DNA from: Halorhodospira halochloris
GTDB lineage: Bacteria > Pseudomonadota > Gammaproteobacteria > Nitrococcales > Halorhodospiraceae
Assembly (NCBI RefSeq): GCF_002356555.2
Contig: NZ_AP017372.2
Span: 2,648,501 to 2,712,500 of the forward strand
Reading direction: 5' to 3'
DNA: 64,000 nucleotides
Shown here piece by piece: positions 8,876-18,840 of the stretch (its first letter is position 1; every line of letters begins with the position of its first letter). The position numbers and the translations under genes were made by a program. The notes beneath the pieces were generated by a model. It searched no databases, was not told the origin of the DNA, and worked only from the letters and a program-made list of their open reading frames with translations.

Positions 8876-10159
8876 ATGCAAAGACTAACCGTAATCACCG
8901 TACTGATAGCCCTGCTTACTGCAACAGGCGTATTGGCAAGCGAGCGCCTTGACCGGATTGTCGCCGTCGCTGATCAGGAGATTGTTCTGGCTTCTGAACT
9001 GGAGCGTGAAGTTCAGGGCATCCAGAGTCAACTTATGCAGCAAGGGCAACCGCTGCCAGACCTCGATCAACTGCGCCGTCAGGTTCTAGAGCGCCTAGTT
9101 ATGCAGCGGCTGCAGCTTGCGCATGCACAACGCGCCGGAGTAAGAATAGATGATGCCACTCTCGACGCCGCCATGCAGCGAATAGCCGCGCAAAACAACA
9201 TGACTTTGACTCAGCTGCGCAGTGCTGTAGCTCAGCAGGGCATGGATTTCGCCGAGTTCCGCTCCGGCCTACGGGATGAAATCGCCATCAGCCAACTCCA
9301 CCAAGCCATTGTGCAACAAGAGGTTGATGTCTCACCCAGGGAGATAGAAGATGCAGTTGAGGCAGCGGCAGCGCAGGATAATATCGAATATCTTGTCGCG
9401 CATATACGCGTTGGCACTCCTGAAGGCGCTTCCCCTGAGCAGTTGCAAAGCGCCGAGGAGCGTGCCAAACAGCTTCGCGAGCAGGCGCTGGAGGAAGACA
9501 CTGACTTTCAATCACTAGCTGAAACCTTCTCCGACGCTGCCAGTGCTGAAGACGGAGGAGTACTTAGCTGGAGACTGCCTGGGCAACTGCCTGGCTCTAT
9601 AGCTGAACCAGCAACCGAATTGGAGACCGGGGAAATCAGCCAGGTAATCCAGGCGGCGGACGGCTTTCACATCGTCAAGCTATTGGACAAACGCCGCGAA
9701 GATGCCCAAATCGTGGAGGAGACAAAATCGCGCCATATCTTACTTCAAACAGATGAAGGGGTCACTGACGACGATGTCCGGCAAAGGCTGGAGAGCTTTC
9801 TTGAGCGAATTGAAGAGGGTGAGAGCTTTGAATATCTCGCTCGCATGTACTCAGAAGACCCAGGCAGTGAGGCAGATGGCGGCAACATCGGCTGGACCTC
9901 CCCAGGGCAACTGGTACCTGAATTCCAGGAACAGCTCGACAAGCTTGAGCCCGGCGAGACAAGCGAGCCTTTTCAGACTCAATACGGCTGGCACATCGTC
10001 CGCGTAGAGGAACGCCGCGAGCGTGACGTCACCGATGAGCAGCGACGAGAGCAAATTGCTCAGCAGATATTTGAGCGCAAGAGCCAAGAAGCCCTTGAGC
10101 AGTGGCAACGACAGCTCCGCGAGGAGTCCTACGTCGACTACCGCCTGGAGAGCCCATGA
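8876..10159 (+). CDS. surA: Periplasmic chaperone and peptidyl-prolyl isomerase SurA
   Basis: A 427-residue SurA. It has a signal peptide to about residue 22 (VLASE), a SurA N-terminal helical chaperone domain (about 25-160), and two parvulin domains (about 170-270 and 280-385). The second carries the conserved GGNIGWTSPGQLVPEF stretch and ends GWHIVRVEE. The short C-terminal helix follows. It escorts outer-membrane proteins, including LptD, through the periplasm. The protein is rich in Glu, Gln and Asp, consistent with a high-salt periplasm. Its stop overlaps the pdxA start by 4 bp. Confidence 0.95.
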   Translation: MQRLTVITVLIALLTATGVLASERLDRIVAVADQEIVLASELEREVQGIQSQLMQQGQPLPDLDQLRRQVLERLVMQRLQLAHAQRAGVRIDDATLDAAMQRIAAQNNMTLTQLRSAVAQQGMDFAEFRSGLRDEIAISQLHQAIVQQEVDVSPREIEDAVEAAAAQDNIEYLVAHIRVGTPEGASPEQLQSAEERAKQLREQALEEDTDFQSLAETFSDAASAEDGGVLSWRLPGQLPGSIAEPATELETGEISQVIQAADGFHIVKLLDKRREDAQIVEETKSRHILLQTDEGVTDDDVRQRLESFLERIEEGESFEYLARMYSEDPGSEADGGNIGWTSPGQLVPEFQEQLDKLEPGETSEPFQTQYGWHIVRVEERRERDVTDEQRREQIAQQIFERKSQEALEQWQRQLREESYVDYRLESP

Positions 10160-11166
10160 GTTGCACCCCGAGGATAGCAGTCACCTGCGGCGAACCGGCC
10201 GGCATAGGCTATGAGCTTGTTGCCGCAGCGGCCTGTAGCCAGCAGAAAGCTGAAATAGTAGCCATAGGCGACCCTGATCTTCTCCGCCAGCGCTCTAAGG
10301 TTTATTCTTGCCCAGCCCAAGAACTAGAGCTTTTCCCTTGGCAAAGCCAAAACCCTCCATGCGGTCACACAGCAGGTCGCTTGCCGGTTGATGGCGTTGA
10401 GCTAGCGACTCCAGCGCAGGCAGGAGTCCTTAACCCCGCCAACTCGCCAGCGGTCATTAAGACACTCCAGCGCGCAGTTAACCTGACGCTCGATAACCAG
10501 GTTGATGCCATAGTTACAGCGCCAGTACATAAAGGGGTTATAAACGAGGCCGGGATCCCCTTCACCGGCCACACAGAAATGCTCGCTGAACTGTTCGGCA
10601 CCGCCAACCCAGTTATGATGCTCGTCGCAAAAGGGCTGCGGGTCGCGCTTGCCACTACCCACCTCCCGCTAAGAGAGGTCCCGGATGCCATTACCGATGA
10701 ACTTCTAGAATGCGTAATAACCACACTACATCATGATTTAGTAGATAAATTCGCCATTGCCGCGCCCCGTATCGTAGTGACTGGTATAAATCCACACGCC
10801 GGCGAAGGAGGCCACCTAGGCAGCGAAGAGATTGACACAATAATCCCCGTGCTCGAACGACTGCGCGGCGCTGGCATGAACCTTACGGGGCCAGTACCAG
10901 CAGATACCGCCTTTATCCCAGCTGCCCTGGAAGGAACCGATGCGGTTCTGACCATGTACCATGATCAGGGCCTGCCAGTACTCAAGCGCACCGGGTTTGG
11001 CCACGCAGTTAACGTAACTTTGGGCTTGCCGATAGTCCGCACTTCTGTCGATCACGGCACAGCTTTAGAACTGGCCGGCAGCGGTCGCGCTGACTGCGGC
11101 AGCCTGCAGTCAGCAATTGACCTAGCAGCTGAGTTGGCAATTCGTCGTCAACATAGACCAACCTAA
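10156..11166 (+). CDS. pdxA: 4-hydroxythreonine-4-phosphate dehydrogenase
   Basis: A 336-residue PdxA, which oxidises 4-phosphohydroxy-L-threonine in DXP-dependent pyridoxal phosphate synthesis. Motifs include VTCGEPAGIGYEL at the N-terminus, FTGHTEMLAEL, the metal ligand region in GINPHAGEGGHLG, and MYHDQGLPVLK near the C-terminus. The ATG at 10156 overlaps the surA TGA, and the surA-pdxA-ksgA order is common in gammaproteobacteria. Here ksgA is instead on the opposite strand, separated by repeat R2. The first motif reads CGEPAG where most family members have SGDPAG. Confidence 0.93.
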   Translation: MSCTPRIAVTCGEPAGIGYELVAAAACSQQKAEIVAIGDPDLLRQRSKVYSCPAQELELFPWQSQNPPCGHTAGRLPVDGVELATPAQAGVLNPANSPAVIKTLQRAVNLTLDNQVDAIVTAPVHKGVINEAGIPFTGHTEMLAELFGTANPVMMLVAKGLRVALATTHLPLREVPDAITDELLECVITTLHHDLVDKFAIAAPRIVVTGINPHAGEGGHLGSEEIDTIIPVLERLRGAGMNLTGPVPADTAFIPAALEGTDAVLTMYHDQGLPVLKRTGFGHAVNVTLGLPIVRTSVDHGTALELAGSGRADCGSLQSAIDLAAELAIRRQHRPT

Positions 11167-11216
11167 CTAGGGCACTTGCTTAGGGAAGACCCACGGCCTC
11201 CTCCACAATAAGGGTG

Positions 11217-11365
11217 CCTTTAAAACACCTCCCCGGCGCCATCATCCGATCTGCCCCGGTATTGAGGGCGCCGTGAACCCGTCACTGGAGGCTTCATGGC
11301 GCCATCCCTGGCGCAAAGAGCTCCGCACCGGGGCAGATGATGGCGCCGGGGAGTTTTTTTAGAGG
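11217..11365 (-). repeat. Intergenic palindromic repeat, copy R2 (core inverted)
   Basis: The left arm (11217-11260) and right arm (11327-11365) are near reverse complements, with shared CTCCCCGGCGCCATCAT and TGCCCCGGT blocks and outer ends CCTTTAAAAC / TTTTAGAGG. The core is in the opposite orientation to the other six copies: GGAGGCTTCATGGCGCCA reads as the complement of their TGGCGCCATGAAGCCTCC. It fills the gap between the convergent ends of pdxA and ksgA and could act there as a bidirectional terminator; the right end has a T7 run. Confidence 0.88.
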
Positions 11366-11420
11366 TTCCCAATAGGAGGCATGCGGCTGAGCGGGTTTCA
11401 GCGCTACTAAAAATCCCAAG

Positions 11421-12182
11421 TCATGCAGCGATGTTGACGAACTCTGCCACAGTTAGGCTCTCGGCACGCCGTCCTGGATCCACGCCTGCACGGACAATCT
11501 TCTGCTCATCGACCAAGCCACGTAGACTATTTCTAAGAGTCTTGCGACGGGTAGAGAAGGCTGCAGCTACCACTTTAGCGAACAGTTGTTCGTCCCTTGC
11601 CGCCGCGGGCAATTGCCGATAAGGCACCAGACGAGCGAAGCTAGACATAACTTTGGGAGCAGGAAAGAAGGCCCCGGCAGGAACATTAAAGCAGCGTTCG
11701 ACATGGCAGCGATACTGAATCATAACCGAAAGTCTGCCCCTGGCTTTGGATCCAGGAGCAGCAAGCATGCGGTCAACTACCTCCTTTTGCAGCAGCAAAT
11801 GCATATCTTCTATATGCTCTGCTACCGCCAATAAATGAAAGAGTATCGGCGTCGAAACGTTGTAGGGGAGGTTACCCACCACACGCAATCGCCCCTGATC
11901 CGGCAAATACGGTTGGAGATCTAGCTCAAGTACGTCTCCAACTAGAAGGTGCAAGCGTTGCCCAAAACGCTGCTCAAGAGCCAGCGCCAAATCTCTGTCC
12001 AACTCTACCGCTGTTAGGCTGCCCAGCCGATCCAATAATGGCTCCGTCAAGGCGCCCTGCCCCGGCCCAATCTCGAGCAGCTGCTGCCCTTGCTGGGGGG
12101 CAATGTGGGCAACCATGCGCTCTATAACTGCTCTATCATGCAGAAAATTTTGGCCGAATCGCTTCCTTGGCCGGTGGCTCAA
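11421..12182 (-). CDS. ksgA: 16S rRNA (adenine1518/1519-N6,N6)-dimethyltransferase
   Basis: A 253-residue KsgA/RsmA, which dimethylates two adenines in the 3'-terminal hairpin of 16S rRNA during 30S maturation. Motifs are [10 protein letters not shown] near the N-terminus, the SAM-binding [15 protein letters not shown], and the catalytic [15 protein letters not shown]. It starts with TTG, which overlaps the argH stop (TTGA), with GGGAGCGG correctly placed upstream. It is therefore the second gene of an argH-ksgA unit rather than following pdxA as in E. coli. Confidence 0.94.
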   Translation of the reverse strand: MSHRPRKRFGQNFLHDRAVIERMVAHIAPQQGQQLLEIGPGQGALTEPLLDRLGSLTAVELDRDLALALEQRFGQRLHLLVGDVLELDLQPYLPDQGRLRVVGNLPYNVSTPILFHLLAVAEHIEDMHLLLQKEVVDRMLAAPGSKARGRLSVMIQYRCHVERCFNVPAGAFFPAPKVMSSFARLVPYRQLPAAARDEQLFAKVVAAAFSTRRKTLRNSLRGLVDEQKIVRAGVDPGRRAESLTVAEFVNIAA

Positions 12183-13576
12183 GCTAACCGCTCCCGAGCT
12201 GCCTTAACTTGTGATTTAACCTGCTTTGGCGCCGTCCCGCCGATGTGGGATCGGGCTGCAACTGAGCCCTCCAGGGTCAAAACTGCATAGACATCATCTG
12301 CAATGGCTGAAGAGAACTGGCGTAGCTCTTCAAGACTCAGATCAGCCAAGTCACGGTCATTGTCAGCAGCATAACGCACTGCCTTACCTACAACTTCGTG
12401 GGCATCACGGAAGGCCACATTCTGTCTTACCAAATAATCTGCCAAATCAGTTGCTGTAGCGAATCCTGCTCGGGCAGCTTCCCTGCAGCGCTTACGGTTA
12501 ACTTCCATGGCTGGCACCATGTCAGCAAATGCTGTTAGCGAGTCGCGTAGGGTATCCACACTATCGAAGATGGGCTCCTTGTCCTCTTGGTTATCGCGGT
12601 TATATGCCAAGGGCTGGCCTTTCATTAGGGTTAACAGTTGGACAAGGTTGCCCTGTGCCCGCGCCGCTTTTCCTCGCACCAGTTCGGCGACATCGGGGTT
12701 TTTCTTCTGCGGCATAATAGAAGAGCCCGTGCAGAAGCGATCAGGCAATTCGATGAAACCAAACTGTTGTGATGCCCAGAGAATCATCTCCTCAGCCATC
12801 CGCGATAAATGGACAAGGGTAATACTGGCTACTGAGGCGAACTCTATGGCGAAGTCACGATCGCTCACCGAGTCCAGAGAGTTGCGCGTCGGCGCATCAA
12901 AACCAAGTTCTTCTGCAGTAGCAGACCGATCGATGGGGAAGGAGGTGCCCGCCAAGGCAGCTGCGCCGAGTGGGCACATGTTCATGCGGCCACGACAGTC
13001 AGCCAACCGGCCCCTATCACGCTCCAGCATCTCCCACCAGGCCAGCAGATGGTGCCCCATGGTCACCGGTTGAGCCACCTGTAAATGCGTAAAGCCCGGC
13101 ATAATTGTATCTGCTTCACGCTCAGCCAGATCTAACAGTCCCCTTTGAAAACGGGTAAGCTCTGAAGAAATAGCATCTATCTCAGCGCGCAGAAACAGAC
13201 GAATATCGGTGGCGATTTGATCGTTACGTGAGCGCCCCGTGTGTAGTTTTTTGCCCGCCTCGCCAATCTTCTCGGTTAGACGATGCTCGATGTTCATGTG
13301 GACATCTTCTAACTGCGTCGCCCAAGGGAAGACGCCAGCTGCGATCTCCTCACCGATCTGCTCTAATCCGGCAAGAATTGAGTCCCGCTCATCTGGACTG
13401 AGCACGCCACAATCGGCTAGCATCCGTGCGTGGGCCGCAGAGCCTTGGATATCATGCAGGGCTAGGCGTGAATCAAAATCCACCGAAGCGGAGAACCTCT
13501 CAACGAAGGCATCGGTAGGCTCGCTGAAACGGCCTGTCCAAAGCTGTTTGCCGGCAGGGGAGGTAGATTTACTCAT
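12179..13576 (-). CDS. argH: Argininosuccinate lyase
   Basis: A 465-residue argininosuccinate lyase of the fumarase/aspartase superfamily, catalysing the last step of arginine synthesis. The superfamily signature [12 protein letters not shown], the [13 protein letters not shown] stretch and [14 protein letters not shown] are all intact. The ATG at 13576 is preferred over the upstream TTG (13582) because both precede the same frame and only the ATG has a GGTGA-like site at usable spacing. It shares a 203-bp divergent promoter region with hemC. Confidence 0.94.
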   Translation of the reverse strand: MSKSTSPAGKQLWTGRFSEPTDAFVERFSASVDFDSRLALHDIQGSAAHARMLADCGVLSPDERDSILAGLEQIGEEIAAGVFPWATQLEDVHMNIEHRLTEKIGEAGKKLHTGRSRNDQIATDIRLFLRAEIDAISSELTRFQRGLLDLAEREADTIMPGFTHLQVAQPVTMGHHLLAWWEMLERDRGRLADCRGRMNMCPLGAAALAGTSFPIDRSATAEELGFDAPTRNSLDSVSDRDFAIEFASVASITLVHLSRMAEEMILWASQQFGFIELPDRFCTGSSIMPQKKNPDVAELVRGKAARAQGNLVQLLTLMKGQPLAYNRDNQEDKEPIFDSVDTLRDSLTAFADMVPAMEVNRKRCREAARAGFATATDLADYLVRQNVAFRDAHEVVGKAVRYAADNDRDLADLSLEELRQFSSAIADDVYAVLTLEGSVAARSHIGGTAPKQVKSQVKAARERLA

Positions 13577-13708
13577 CGACAAAAATCACCGTAGTCTTAG
13601 CTATAGCTGGATGTATACTGTGTAGTTTACTAAGTTTGCGCGAGTATTTGGGAGGGGGTTGCTAAATCGCCAGGGCTGTTTGCAATATGCCCGCCGTTTG
13701 CGCCATTC

Positions 13709-13738
13709 TTGCATCGGGGACGGTTTAGCAACGATACT
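13709..13738 (+). promoter_or_regulatory. Candidate sigma-70 promoter of hemCDXY
   Basis: TTGCAT (13709-13714) and GATACT (13733-13738) are separated by 18 bp and lie about 50 bp before the hemC ATG. The match to consensus is partial, and the call rests only on spacing and position. Confidence 0.35.
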
Positions 13739-13785
13739 CTACGTGAACTTGCTTATAACAAACCACCGGACGGATCGATAACACA

Positions 13786-14718
13786 ATGGCATCAGAAACC
13801 CTGCGTATTGCTACCCGCCGCTCCCAGCTCGCCCTGTGGCAGGCTGAGTACATAGCTGCCGAACTGCGTCGGCTCCACCCTGAGCTCGAGGTAGAGCTGG
13901 TGCCCATGTCCACACGCGGCGATCAGATACTCGACCAGCCTCTCGCCAAGATAGGCGGCAAAGGGCTGTTCATGAAGGAGCTTGAAGACGGGATGCTGCG
14001 CGGTGACGCAGACTTGGCGGTCCATTCAATGAAGGACATCCCCTGGCGACTGCCGGAAGGTTTCGCCCTAGCGGCAGTTTCCAGTCGAGCCGATCCGCGC
14101 GATGCCTTCGTCTCGAACAAATATACCACTCTAAGTGAGCTGCCCGAAGGGGCCTGCGTCGGAACGGCCAGTTTACGCCGGCAGTGCCAGATAAAAGACC
14201 GCCGTCCCGACTTGCACGTAGAGGTACTGCGGGGCAATGTGCAGACTCGGCTGCGCAAACTCGACGACGAGGTTTACGACGCCATAATCCTAGCCGCTTC
14301 TGGGCTCGATAGGCTCGAACTGACCGAACGCATAGCTAGCCGCTTAACCCCTGATGAGAGTCTGCCTGCCGTTGGCCAGGGAGCTCTTGGTATTGAGTGC
14401 CGGGCAGATGATGAGCGTGTCATGGATCTGGTGCGCGGCCTCGAGGACCCCTTAACGCGTACCTGTATAGATGCAGAGCGAGCCATGAATGCCCGCCTGG
14501 AAGGCAGCTGCCAAGTTCCCATAGGTGGCTTTGCCGAGCTGGGCGGGACCGAGTTGCATCTGCGCGGCTTGGTTGGAGCGCCGGACGGCAGTGAGGTAAT
14601 CCGCGGGGAAAAACGCGGCCCAGGTGTAGATGCCGAGAAGCTTGGAACGGAGTTGGGCGAGGAACTTCTAGCTCGCGGCGCCGACCGGATCTTGCAACAA
14701 CTTGCCGAGGAATCATGA
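13786..14718 (+). CDS. hemC: Hydroxymethylbilane synthase (porphobilinogen deaminase)
   Basis: A 310-residue HemC, which polymerises four porphobilinogens to hydroxymethylbilane for heme, siroheme, cobalamin and bacteriochlorophyll. The N-terminal [16 protein letters not shown] and AVHSMKDIP (catalytic Asp region) motifs are present. C242 in [10 protein letters not shown] should bind the dipyrromethane cofactor. It heads a hemC-hemD-hemX-hemY operon, and its stop overlaps the hemD start by 4 bp. Confidence 0.96.
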   Translation: MASETLRIATRRSQLALWQAEYIAAELRRLHPELEVELVPMSTRGDQILDQPLAKIGGKGLFMKELEDGMLRGDADLAVHSMKDIPWRLPEGFALAAVSSRADPRDAFVSNKYTTLSELPEGACVGTASLRRQCQIKDRRPDLHVEVLRGNVQTRLRKLDDEVYDAIILAASGLDRLELTERIASRLTPDESLPAVGQGALGIECRADDERVMDLVRGLEDPLTRTCIDAERAMNARLEGSCQVPIGGFAELGGTELHLRGLVGAPDGSEVIRGEKRGPGVDAEKLGTELGEELLARGADRILQQLAEES

Positions 14719-15500
14719 ACGGAAGCCTTGATGGCATAGGAGTAGTTGTTACCCGCCCAGCGCACCAGGCAGGGCCATTAACTGCTGCCTTGGAAAAGGC
14801 CGGGGCGGAAGTAATTGGCTTCCCTTCGCTAGCCATCAAGTCAGAGCCTGACAGCGAAACCACCAGGGCTCTTGCAGCGGAGGCAGCATCGGCAGATTGG
14901 CTGATCTTTGTCAGCCCCAATGCAGTTGAACACGGCCTTCACCGGATTAAAGAAGCTGGCGGCCCTTCTGCCAATACTCGTGTTGCCACAGTGGGGCAAG
15001 GCACCGCAGAGGCACTTCGTCACGCAGGCGTAGGAGATGTACTTTTCCCCAGGAAGGGCGCGACTAGCGAGGATTTGCTGGTCGAAACACCACTTGGCAA
15101 GGCAGCACACGAGCGAGTAATTATTGTTAGAGGGCGAGGAGGCCGTCAGCACCTCGCCGAGACTTTACGCAAACAAGGTGCAAAAGTCGACTTTCTAGAG
15201 GTGTACAGTCGCGAATGCCCGAATACCGACCCACAACAACTGCACGCTGCTATATCTCAGGGCAGAGTTCACGTTGTCATCATCACTAGTGGCGAAGTCC
15301 TGGGTAATTTTCTTACCCTAATAGGCGAATATGGCCGGCGCTGGCTCGAACAAGCCGGAGCGGTGGTTATCGGGGATAGGGTTGCGGCATTGGCGAAACC
15401 GCATTTTAGACATGTTGAAACCACACAAACTGCGGCCGAACATGAGCTTATCGCGGCCTCAGCACGGGCGGCCGCGGCCGTCGAAGAGATTCAGGAGTAG
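14715..15500 (+). CDS. hemD: Uroporphyrinogen-III synthase
   Basis: A 261-residue HemD, which inverts ring D and cyclises hydroxymethylbilane to uroporphyrinogen III. The family is weakly conserved in sequence. Recognisable parts are the N-terminal [13 protein letters not shown], the [11 protein letters not shown] stretch and the [19 protein letters not shown] segment. Position between hemC and hemX (ATGA overlap upstream, 6 bp to hemX) settles the assignment. Confidence 0.92.
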   Translation: MNGSLDGIGVVVTRPAHQAGPLTAALEKAGAEVIGFPSLAIKSEPDSETTRALAAEAASADWLIFVSPNAVEHGLHRIKEAGGPSANTRVATVGQGTAEALRHAGVGDVLFPRKGATSEDLLVETPLGKAAHERVIIVRGRGGRQHLAETLRKQGAKVDFLEVYSRECPNTDPQQLHAAISQGRVHVVIITSGEVLGNFLTLIGEYGRRWLEQAGAVVIGDRVAALAKPHFRHVETTQTAAEHELIAASARAAAAVEEIQE

Positions 15501-15506
15501 GCGACG

Positions 15507-17408
15507 ATGAACGATCCGAACCGCCCGGAAAATAACCAAGGCGGCCAAGGTGGCCAAACCCCGGGGCAACCGGGTAACGGTAACCCGCCGAACCAGCAAG
15601 AGAACACAGGCGCTAGTGAAAGCTCCGCACATCCTGCGCAGCAACAAGGGCAACAGCCCCCTCAAGGTGATCAGGGTGGCCCTGTGAGCCAGACCGACTC
15701 ACAGCAGGGTTCTGCCCCGGCCGGCGAACAACCCCCGTCCGGCGAGCAAACCCACCCCAACCAATCCGGTGGCGCCCAGCAAGCCAATCAAGCATCCGCT
15801 ACCACCGGCACCGCGGCACCTAGCGGACCAAGCAGCGGCTCCAGCCGTGGGGGCCCGGCAGGGCCTAGCTCCGGTGGGCCGGGATCCGGTGGCTCCGGCC
15901 CCAGAAGAGGGCCCGCCCAGTCCCAACAGCCGCGTAGCCGGGCCTTCTTGTGGCTGTTTATTTTAGCCCTTACCGGTGCTGTCGGCGGCATGGGCTACTA
16001 CGGCTACCAAGAGTTTTACCTGCAAGAATTTACCGAACTGCGCGATCAAGTTGACCAGCTAGACCCAGACACCCTCGCTGATGAACTGGCTACCAGGCAA
16101 GAGGAGGTAGCGGCAGATTGGGAAGAGCGAGCCGATGAGGTTGAGCAACAGCTAGACCGAGCCGAAGAACAAGCCGATAAATTATCAGAGCTCGAGGATA
16201 AGCTCCTCGAACTAGAAGAGTCCCTAGCTGACTTAGAAGGCCTTGATGAACTCCGCGAAATACGCGATGAATTAGATACCGATCTTCTAGAGCGTATTGA
16301 ACAAGGTTTGGCTGATGTAGAAGACCTGGAACAGCTCGAGGGTATCGATGACCGTCTAAGCGATTTGGAAGGTCGTCTAGCCCAGCTTGAGGAACTAGAC
16401 GGTGTCGATGAACTGGTCGACGAGCAGCTTGGCGGCATAGATGAACGCATCAGCTCAGTTGAGGAGCAGCTAAGCGGTTTTGAGGAGAAGTTAGACGAGC
16501 TTGACTCTCGCCTGACCGATATGGATTCGGTCAAGGAGCGCAGCGAAGAAACTGCCGACAAACTAGCTGACCTTGAGAGCCGCCTGGACGAATTAGCCGA
16601 ACAGGCCGAGGATACGGAAGCAGCCGAGAAAAAGGCCGAGGAACTTATCAGTGAACTCGAAGAACGATTCAGCGGTCGTCTCGATGAGCTCACCGAGAAA
16701 GTAGAGAGGCTTGATACTCTCAGCCCAGAAGATGAGGAATCTTGGATAAGGGCAGAGGCGGCACACCTTGTCCAAATCGCCCAACAACGTGTCCGTTACC
16801 ACAAAGATGTGCAATCTGCTCTTGAAGCTTTGAAGTCCGCTGATAGCCTTTATGCGCAACTTGGTGGTGCAGCCGTTGACGAACGAGAAGCCATTGGTGA
16901 GGCAATAGATCAACTCCTCGACTACAGTGCGCCGGATCTTAAGGGGCTGCGTGATCGCATCACGGCTCAGATGGGAGCAATTGAGGCTATGGCACTACGC
17001 AGCGAAAACGGCCCAATAGTCGACGGCGAAGTGCCAGAACTGGATGATGAGGCAGCAGAGGAGGGATGGGATCGCGCAGTTGCACGTTTGCGCGAGGGCC
17101 TCGGTTCCTTGATCAGAGTTGAACGAGAAGACGAAATAAGGCAGTACATCCCGGCGGAACAGCGGTTTTTCATCCGCGAAAACCTGCGCATGCAGCTAGA
17201 GGGCGCAATACTCGCCCTAAACCGTGCAGATGAAGAGATGTTCCAGGACAATATCGAGCGTGCAAAGGGATGGCTCGAGCGTTACTTCGACGATGACGAC
17301 GATGCCGTCATCGAGGCCCAGCAGGAACTAGAAGATATCGTGGAGGAAAGCATTCAGCTTGATCCGCCGGATATCCAGTCAGTCCTTGATCCAGTGAAGT
17401 CGTTCTGA
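15507..17408 (+). CDS. hemX: HemX-like membrane protein with unusually long low-complexity and coiled-coil regions
   Basis: A 633-residue HemX homologue; enterobacterial HemX is only about 390 residues. Residues 1-140 are a Gly/Gln/Pro/Ser-rich disordered cytoplasmic tail. A single transmembrane helix follows (about 146-165, LWLFILALTGAVGGMGYYGY). Then comes a very acidic coiled coil of about 240 residues built from loosely repeated LE-x-L-D-E-L and L-x-D-L-E units (about 170-405), and last the HemX domain from about residue 411 (WIRAEAAHLVQIAQQRV). Though named a uroporphyrinogen methyltransferase, HemX lacks a clear SAM-binding domain and its role is unsettled. It probably supports tetrapyrrole synthesis at the membrane with HemY. 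Confidence 0.88.
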   Translation: MNDPNRPENNQGGQGGQTPGQPGNGNPPNQQENTGASESSAHPAQQQGQQPPQGDQGGPVSQTDSQQGSAPAGEQPPSGEQTHPNQSGGAQQANQASATTGTAAPSGPSSGSSRGGPAGPSSGGPGSGGSGPRRGPAQSQQPRSRAFLWLFILALTGAVGGMGYYGYQEFYLQEFTELRDQVDQLDPDTLADELATRQEEVAADWEERADEVEQQLDRAEEQADKLSELEDKLLELEESLADLEGLDELREIRDELDTDLLERIEQGLADVEDLEQLEGIDDRLSDLEGRLAQLEELDGVDELVDEQLGGIDERISSVEEQLSGFEEKLDELDSRLTDMDSVKERSEETADKLADLESRLDELAEQAEDTEAAEKKAEELISELEERFSGRLDELTEKVERLDTLSPEDEESWIRAEAAHLVQIAQQRVRYHKDVQSALEALKSADSLYAQLGGAAVDEREAIGEAIDQLLDYSAPDLKGLRDRITAQMGAIEAMALRSENGPIVDGEVPELDDEAAEEGWDRAVARLREGLGSLIRVEREDEIRQYIPAEQRFFIRENLRMQLEGAILALNRADEEMFQDNIERAKGWLERYFDDDDDAVIEAQQELEDIVEESIQLDPPDIQSVLDPVKSF

Positions 17409-17410
17409 CC

Positions 17411-18775
17411 ATGCGCCGTTTATTCATCTATCTACTAATTCTCGCGGGCGCCGTAATAGCTGCGCTCTACTTCAATCAGCTCGATGGCTATGCCCACTTC
17501 GTGGTAGGCGAGTGGCGCATAGAGATGAGCCTGCTTCTCACAGCATTGCTCATAGCGCTGACCGTGTTAGTCCTGTACAGCGTGATGATAGGCACGCGCC
17601 GGCTGCTCGCGATACCCGCACAGCTGCGTAATTGGCAGGGCAGAAAAAGGCAGGAAAGCGCCCGCACTGAGCTTACCGGCGGACTACTGCGCTTTGCCGA
17701 AGGCGACTATGACGGTGCCGAGCAACAACTCGCGCGCAGCGCGAAACGCAGCGAAGCACCGCTGGTTAATTATCTAACAGCTGCAATAGCCGCCCACCGG
17801 CGTGGCGCACGCGAGGCACGCGACGAGTATTTGAACACCGCAGAACAGTCTGGACTGGGTTCATATACAGCTGTGCAACTTTTGCAGGCCCAGCTGCAAA
17901 TCGAGGCAGGTGAGCTAGAAGAAGCTCAGGCTACAGTTGCCAACGTCCTTGATACTAATCCTAAGCATCGGCGAGCACTAGAGCTAATGGTCACTTGCAG
18001 CCGTGCGCTCGGTGACTGGGAGCGGGTAGAACCCTTGCTTAGTCGAATCGAGCGTTACGGTTTTCTGCCCAAAAGCGAACTCGAGGAAATTAACCGCTGG
18101 GTAGCACGAGAAAAGCTCTCGCGAGCATCAACCGTAGGTAGAGATGCGCTAGAGCGGACGTGGAATGAGTTCAGCCGAGCGCTGCGCCGAGACCCTGAGG
18201 TTATCGGAGCTTATGCTGATGGTCTTGCCATGAATGGGCAAGTCCGAGCAGCCGAGGAGCTCATTCGCAGGCAGCTACAAAAGAATTGGGATGAAGGGTT
18301 GCTTTTGCGATATGCTCGACTCCCTGCAGAAGCCCACATCGGCGAGCGCCTTGCTCAGGTCGAAGCATGGCTTGAAACACGCCGTGACGACCCTCAAGTG
18401 CTGTTCGTGGCTGGAGCACTGGCCATTCGAGCAGAACAATATGATAAGGCGCGCGAGTACTTGGAGGCGGCAGTAAACTTAAGCGCTCAACCCAAGTACT
18501 TGAGAGCCTTGGCCTATGTACAAGAACAATCTGGTCATTTGGAATCTGCCCGGCAAACCTACCGCGAGGCGATGGCGATAACATCCGACGGCGATGATCT
18601 CCCTGAGGTCCTCGGCCTCCCCGAGCCAGCTAGCAGTGACAGCATGGAGTACATGACGGCAAGTGATGACTCCTCATCGGATGGTGAGCAAGAATCAAGC
18701 AGAGAGGGTGATTCTCTTCTTGGTAAGCCTAAGGAGCCTGGTTCGGCCTTACGCTCTTACCTTAGAAAAGAGTAA
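17411..18775 (+). CDS. hemY: HemY-like TPR membrane protein of the heme operon
   Basis: A 454-residue gammaproteobacterial HemY (not the protoporphyrinogen oxidase of the same name). It has two N-terminal transmembrane helices (about 4-24 and 42-64) and then the HemY_N/TPR array with GLLRFAEGDYDGAEQQLARSA. The C-terminal tail (about 400-454) is Ser/Asp/Glu-rich. It is thought to organise late heme biosynthesis or to chaperone intermediates at the inner membrane. It begins 2 bp after the hemX stop and is followed by a strong terminator. Confidence 0.9.
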   Translation: MRRLFIYLLILAGAVIAALYFNQLDGYAHFVVGEWRIEMSLLLTALLIALTVLVLYSVMIGTRRLLAIPAQLRNWQGRKRQESARTELTGGLLRFAEGDYDGAEQQLARSAKRSEAPLVNYLTAAIAAHRRGAREARDEYLNTAEQSGLGSYTAVQLLQAQLQIEAGELEEAQATVANVLDTNPKHRRALELMVTCSRALGDWERVEPLLSRIERYGFLPKSELEEINRWVAREKLSRASTVGRDALERTWNEFSRALRRDPEVIGAYADGLAMNGQVRAAEELIRRQLQKNWDEGLLLRYARLPAEAHIGERLAQVEAWLETRRDDPQVLFVAGALAIRAEQYDKAREYLEAAVNLSAQPKYLRALAYVQEQSGHLESARQTYREAMAITSDGDDLPEVLGLPEPASSDSMEYMTASDDSSSDGEQESSREGDSLLGKPKEPGSALRSYLRKE

Positions 18776-18801
18776 GAAAATAAACTGTTTACGCCAAACT
18801 A

Positions 18802-18832
18802 AACCCCGCTAAACATAATAGCGGGGTTTTTT
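18802..18832 (+). terminator. Rho-independent terminator of hemCDXY
   Basis: AACCCCGCT (18802-18810) pairs with AGCGGGGTT (18820-18828) across a 9-base loop and runs into T6 (18827-18832). It sits between convergent hemY and maeB. The complementary strand has a matching stem but only a weak T-run, so it may serve maeB partly. Confidence 0.85.
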
Positions 18833-18840
18833 GGATAAGG

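Noticed and set aside
16046-16693. A 215-residue Ser/Arg-rich frame opposite hemX
   Set aside because: It is the mirror of the repetitive acidic coiled coil on the coding strand, an artefact of codon composition.
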